Below are positions 60,901 to 64,000 of a stretch of 64,000 bases of DNA, piece after piece. The DNA is taken from contig NC_135553.1 of assembly GCF_964340395.1 (NCBI RefSeq), positions 14,485,001 to 14,549,000 of the forward strand, read 5' to 3'. Every line of letters begins with the position of its first letter. Position 1 is the stretch's first letter. The DNA is from Glandiceps talaboti. Taxonomy: Eukaryota > Hemichordata > Enteropneusta > Spengelidae. A model generated the notes under the pieces. It had not been told where the DNA came from and searched no databases. It saw nothing but the letters and a program-made list of their open reading frames with translations. Made by a program: the position numbers and the translations under genes.

Positions 60901-63384
60901 CTGACACACAGTTAAAGATCTTAACTAAAATTGGAACAACAAAATCTTTACATTCAATGAAAAATTCATTCATAACACAGTCTGGCCCATGACTCTTCCC
61001 ACGTTTTAACTTGCCAATAGCATTCTCTAACTCGTCCTGTGTAATACTGACCTCTAGTTCATCAAATACAATGTTGTGTTCATCGATAGCATATTCTTCC
61101 GCAGTCTCAGTGTCAACTATAGACGACTGTAGTTGTTTGAAGTACTCTGAGAGTGTCCCCAAATTAACACCTATACTACCCTTCTTCGAACGAGAGAATC
61201 TTTTAAAAAATTCTTTGGGATTATGTTTTTTCAAATGAGCTAGCATATCTCCTTCAATACGCAAATAATATCGCTTACGCTTAGCTTCTAAAAAATTATA
61301 TTTTCGTTTCTTTTCGTTCAAAAAAGTGTGGTGCTCAGTAGTCTTACTCCTGTTGAATTGGTTAAGTGCACGTTTGTACTCTCTGTAATATCGCTTTAGC
61401 TCATTTTAAAACCAAGGTTTGTCTGGTACATTACGAGACGATATATTTATGCATCAAAGGTATGAACATTGCTATCGGGTGTTCGGGATCGGGTAGCATA
61501 GGATTTACAGAAAGGAGTGAATATCCCACTCAGCACACTAGTGAAATTATCAACGTTACTATTCATGGTGCGGCTTGTGAAACAATCTCAGCTTCATTGA
61601 AAGAAGTGTGAATTTTATCGAGATTCACTCGTACTGCCTCACGACATTGTGGTGCAAGATTAGCGTTCCAATGGTACACTTCACGAACTTTCCCTGTACT
61701 AAGTTCGTTGTTCTCTACTTGTGGATACAAATAGCTGACTGCCAATTCCACATGTAGGGGCGCATGGTCAGAATATTCATTAAAGTTACACACAATAAAT
61801 TTACTAACAATAGGGAAAAATGCTGGTGGGGTCAACACATAGTCAATTACACTCATTCCACGTGCCCCATTGAATGTAAAGTCATTACTAGTGCCACCTG
61901 TATGTCTACCATTCAAAATCCGCAAACCAGTCGACTTGCATAAATTGATTAACATAGTATAGATAGTATATTAACGTATAGGTAAAGTTACGTCACTGTG
62001 GTATGTAAAGACATCTCTGGGGTTGACTGAATCATGCAAATTATCGTACGTTATGAAATCATCGCACGTTCTAGTTCGACTATTTGTATCGCCAATAACA
62101 ATAACTTTGCCAGAAGTTTGAAAAGTTGCAATTTGGTTTTCAAGTTCGTAGAAATATCACAGTCATAATACCTATAGAAAGTTGAGCCAGTTGGTGGTAA
62201 ATATACAAATGCGCAATAAATATCCTTAGCATCATGGCATAAGGCTTGATCTAATTTTAGCCATGTAATTGTATCAAAATATACATTACACAGGGGGAAT
62301 AAACTCGTCCCTAATCAAAATGATAGATCCTCCACCCTGTTTTGATTTTACTTTTAGCCTAGGGAAAACAAAAGATTTAAAACCATCCGTTTGTAATTCA
62401 TAATCCTTGTACGTCTGTCCAGCATTCAGACAGAAATATCAGGTCATATGTCCGTATGAAGTTTCTCAAAGCTGTGCCATGCCATTTACTTGCAAACCCT
62501 CCGTTAACATTCCATGAAATAATTTTCAGGTCACGAAGCTTAGGTGAGGGCTGAACATTCCCCAACAAATCCTATTCCGTGTCCCGCGTACTAGAAATAA
62601 ATATCACCAAACAATAATGAATGCATCGAAAATACACCACGGGTCGATGTATTTACACTAGCCTATTGGCAATACTATGTATTATGGTAATTCAGCTGTT
62701 CCAATCTGTGCCTCTCGTCTCTATGGAATGCCTTGCCATCACCGACCCGAGCTGCTTCTTCATTCAACAGTTTTAAAAGCAGTTTGAAAACTTACATTTT
62801 TAAGTCGTTTTATAACTACATTTTGTGATTTTACATATTTTACCTTTTTGCATGTGAACCTTTTTACTAGTATGTTTGTAATATCGGGACATTTTACACA
62901 GGTTTAATTTCAGGTAGTGTATTTTTGTTGTCTTGTATGTCTGTTTTTGTTTTTCCAATCAGTTGTACAGCACATTGAGATTATTTTTTATGTAATGTTT
63001 CCAGTTTTTTGAAACGCTAATCGCTATATGCAAACATCGGTAACTATCATGGGTTCAAACTAATACCACTAAAATAATTCGAATTCTTTTAGTGGTCTCG
63101 GGTTCAAAGGATGAATGACTGTGTATAGACTCCTTGTAATTATAACAATACATGTAATATCATATGTCTGTTGGAATCTTACCTTTCACATTGCCACGTA
63201 TAGCTGATGTAACATTCGAAGGAACCACTGGCACATTGTGTCGAAATTGATGATAATAAGGTCCGGGATTAAATCCTTGTCCAAAATACACACATACGAG
63301 GCATAAAGTACCGCAAAGACAAAGTATAAAGAATTTGGGTGGGGACAGGCTAAAGTAAATGGCACGTTGATGGTTCATGGTCAT
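48469..63384 (-). CDS. Sulfotransferase gene C, WSCD-like (4 exons, complete)
   Basis: Exons 63384-63183, 57211-57032, 55471-55250 and 48929-48469 total 1065 bp, exactly 355 codons with stop, so 354 residues. All introns are phase 1 with GT/AG ends. Order: short basic N terminus, signal anchor at about 15-35 ([19 protein letters not shown]), a stem with NVT, the P-loop [30 protein letters not shown], then a C-terminal half ending in a basic tail EKRRKKRL. It should be a type II Golgi membrane protein that transfers sulfate from PAPS; the acceptor is unknown. It is about as similar to A as to B, so it split off earlier. Its introns are swollen by LINE, MITE and inverted-repeat insertions. Confidence 0.9.
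49183..52465. repeat. Nested inverted-repeat structure, about 3.3 kb, in intron 3 of gene C
   Basis: Outer arms: 49183-49378 pairs with the complement of 52271-52465 (for example GATTAAAGATTTGTATGACA against TGTCATACAAATCTTTAATC). Inner arms: 50068-50585 pairs with the complement of 50860-51335 (ACCACAGGCATTTGTTTCCC against GGGAAACAAATGCCTGTGGT). A separate smaller palindrome lies at 49531-49767. No transposase or polymerase was recognised between the arms. A GC-rich open stretch at 51440-51640 has no known match. Confidence 0.85.
52466..53470. other. Intron sequence of gene C
   Basis: Nothing recognisable was found. It is AT-rich with no repeated or coding signal. Confidence 0.4.
53473..53940 (-). 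pseudogene. Possible coiled-coil coding remnant
   Basis: Two neighbouring minus-strand frames (53916-53713 and 53664-53473) are rich in charged residues: [18 protein letters not shown] with [20 protein letters not shown], then [20 protein letters not shown]. The composition looks like a real, highly charged helical protein rather than random AT-rich sequence. The family is not recognised, and a stop plus unrelated bases separates the two. It may be a transposon accessory protein or a retrocopy. Confidence 0.3.
54080..54560. mobile_element. Tandem-repeat element: three 130-bp units, GACG tract, terminal hairpin
   Basis: The unit contains TTTGCATATTTATGACCCA, CTTGAACAAAA and CACCAAATTTCAGC, seen three times. 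It is followed by GACTGACGGACGGACGACGG and a hairpin AGCTCTGCTGACTGTCC/GACAGCGAAGCT, then AAAAACTC. The layout matches the elements at 44700 and 46430. Confidence 0.6.
54561..55249. other. Intron sequence of gene C near exon 3
   Basis: Nothing recognisable was found. Confidence 0.4.
55250..55471 (-). CDS. Gene C exon 3
   Basis: 222 bp, two codons shorter than in A and [21 protein letters not shown] and [19 protein letters not shown]. Acceptor TTTTCTCAG, donor GTAAAA. Confidence 0.9.
55472..56235. other. Intron 2 of gene C, left part
   Basis: No exon or repeat was recognised. Confidence 0.4.
56236..56332. mobile_element. Foldback MITE, 97 bp, with a 7-bp target duplication
   Basis: CTAGCCTCGGTTACCCAGAC at left and its near-exact complement GTCTGGGTAACTGAGGCTAG at right form about 45-bp arms with a tiny loop. 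ATCTCAA flanks both sides (56229-56235 and 56333-56339). Confidence 0.85.
57032..57211 (-). CDS. Gene C exon 2: PAPS-binding P-loop
   Basis: 180 bp, phase 1 in and out. Contains [20 protein letters not shown] and [20 protein letters not shown]. The downstream intron sequence (56820-57030) is still alignable with genes A and B. Confidence 0.9.
57549..58369. mobile_element. MITE family 1, complete copy (821 bp) with TTA target duplication
   Basis: Inverted ends GGGAGTCATAAGTAATTACA and the complement-like TAAATTACTGATGGCTACC, flanked by TTA at 57546-57548 and 58370-58372. The interior aligns along its whole length with the 767-bp copy at 29970, for example CATTGGCTGA and CACACCACTGACA. It lies in intron 1 of gene C. 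Confidence 0.85.
57734..57802 (+). other. tRNA-like segment inside the MITE
   Basis: CCCTGT...ACAGGG can form an acceptor-like stem. TGGTGCAGTTG resembles box A, and GGTTCAAATCC (57777-57787) is a perfect box B inside a TGGG/CCCA T-arm. Anticodon and D arms are not convincing, so this is not a functional tRNA. It may be a tRNA-derived SINE head captured by the element. Confidence 0.5.
58373..60039. other. Intron 1 of gene C
   Basis: No exon was recognised. The minus-strand frame at 59975-59781 ([20 protein letters not shown]) may belong to the neighbouring LINE, but this is uncertain. Confidence 0.4.
60040..62560 (-). mobile_element. Decayed LINE: endonuclease and reverse transcriptase
   Basis: Reading down the minus strand: [20 protein letters not shown] and [10 protein letters not shown] (endonuclease start, near 62535-62430), [12 protein letters not shown] (near 62110-62070), [10 protein letters not shown] and [12 protein letters not shown] (endonuclease end, SDH motif, 61860-61740), a linker with [67 protein letters not shown] and [14 protein letters not shown] (catalytic YADD), then [15 protein letters not shown]. 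Domain order is that of an APE-type non-LTR retrotransposon. Several frameshifts and stops make it inactive. It lies in intron 1 of gene C, in the same orientation as the gene. Confidence 0.9.
62690..62990 (+). mobile_element. LINE 3' end, opposite orientation
   Basis: The frame at 62724-62827 reads [20 protein letters not shown] then LKTYIFKSF and a stop. This is the conserved C terminus of L2/CR1-like LINEs (WNxLPxxIRxAxSxxxFKxxLKTxLF). The following CAGTTGTACAGCACATTGAG resembles their 3' untranslated end. Confidence 0.75.
63183..63384 (-). CDS. Gene C exon 1: signal anchor
   Basis: [16 protein letters not shown], the anchor, then [20 protein letters not shown] and SAIRGNVK before GTAAGATT (phase 1). 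The third residue is a second possible start. Confidence 0.85.
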
Positions 63385-63518
63385 AGTTGTATATCCTGAA
63401 CTACGTACAGTATCGTGTATTTTCCTGCCAAAAAAGGAACCATAAATACTAGTAAATGTCCTCTGACATGTACTTTAACTATCAGTAACCGCACGATAAT
63501 GTAACTTGACTTATTCTT

Positions 63519-63573
63519 GAAAGTAAATCCCGGTATCATTCACTATTCTACGGATCACACACGGACATGACAG
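63519..63573 (-). promoter_or_regulatory. Conserved block upstream of gene C exon 1
   Basis: Shares AAGTAAATCCCGG, TTCACTATTCTACG and GGACATGACA (plus-strand reading) with 29908-29959 upstream of gene A. It is located 135-190 bp before the start codon. Probably promoter or 5' untranslated sequence (inference). Confidence 0.45.
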
Positions 63574-64000
63574 CACGACTAACCATGAGCAGAATATCAC
63601 TGTACAATATCTTACCCACAACTCTCTCTGATTGGTATGCTTGGAGGTTCCTTATTTTATAACTTTTTCAATAATCCATACTTTTCAACATTTTAAGCAT
63701 AGTAATTAAGTTTAATTAATATGTAGCAAAAGAACGCTTAGGAATCAAAAATAAAGTTCTAAATTTTGTATAAAAATGAACTAACAACTGAATTAAGCAT
63801 GTGCTGTGAATAAAACACTTTTCACTGTCAAAGTGTCAATAACTTGGGTAGTCAGCGTGTATGATGAGTTTTAGTATGTAAATTTCTTTTGTCATACCTA
63901 TTCAAATAAATCTATATCTTTGGCAAAGTCATAACAGGTGCATATATTTTCCTTACTAATAGTTTCGTCGCAAATATTCTTCATGTCTTTCAAGAAAATC
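63574..64000. other. Upstream flank of gene C
   Basis: AT-rich, with nothing recognisable. Confidence 0.4.

Overview
The window is animal nuclear DNA. It has large phase-matched introns with GT/AG borders, AT-rich non-coding sequence, very long microsatellites, decayed non-LTR retrotransposons (LINEs) and many small inverted-repeat elements. The gene content fits a marine invertebrate, either an invertebrate deuterostome or a lophotrochozoan. The sequence alone does not decide the species. All genes I can support lie on the minus strand.

Left part (1-18 kb): one gene of at least seven exons, whose 3' end runs off the left edge. Spliced, it encodes a signal peptide, a short S1-like ligand-binding lobe, M1, a pore loop, M2, an S2-like lobe, M3 and a charged cytoplasmic tail. 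That is ionotropic-glutamate-receptor topology without the amino-terminal domain. The pore loop carries a complete potassium-channel selectivity filter, TMTTVGYGD, and the intron between exons 2 and 3 falls inside the first glycine codon of GYGD. All six introns found have matching phases. This is the most interesting object in the window.

Middle and right (22-64 kb): three tandem genes, called A, B and C here, for type II membrane sulfotransferases resembling the WSCD family. Exon 1 carries a signal anchor, exon 2 the PAPS-binding P-loop SSPGSGNTW, exon 3 the RNP segment that should contact the 3'-phosphate, and exon 4 the C-terminal half. Every intron is phase 1. Gene C (63.4-48.5 kb) gives an uninterrupted 354-residue protein and gene A (29.8-22.5 kb) gives 341 residues. 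Gene B (40.8-32.1 kb) has intact exons 2-4, but its signal-anchor exon is cut short next to a LINE fragment. A 5.8-kb block containing exons 2-4 is almost identical in A and B, while their first exons are clearly different, which suggests recent copying or gene conversion.

The remaining space is mobile DNA: at least five LINE remnants, MITEs with 3-bp TTA/TAA target duplications, a foldback element whose arms are made of tandem subrepeats, a 3.3-kb nested inverted repeat inside gene C, several smaller palindromes, and elements with a tandem-repeat body followed by a microsatellite or hairpin. No rRNA, functional tRNA or CRISPR array was seen.
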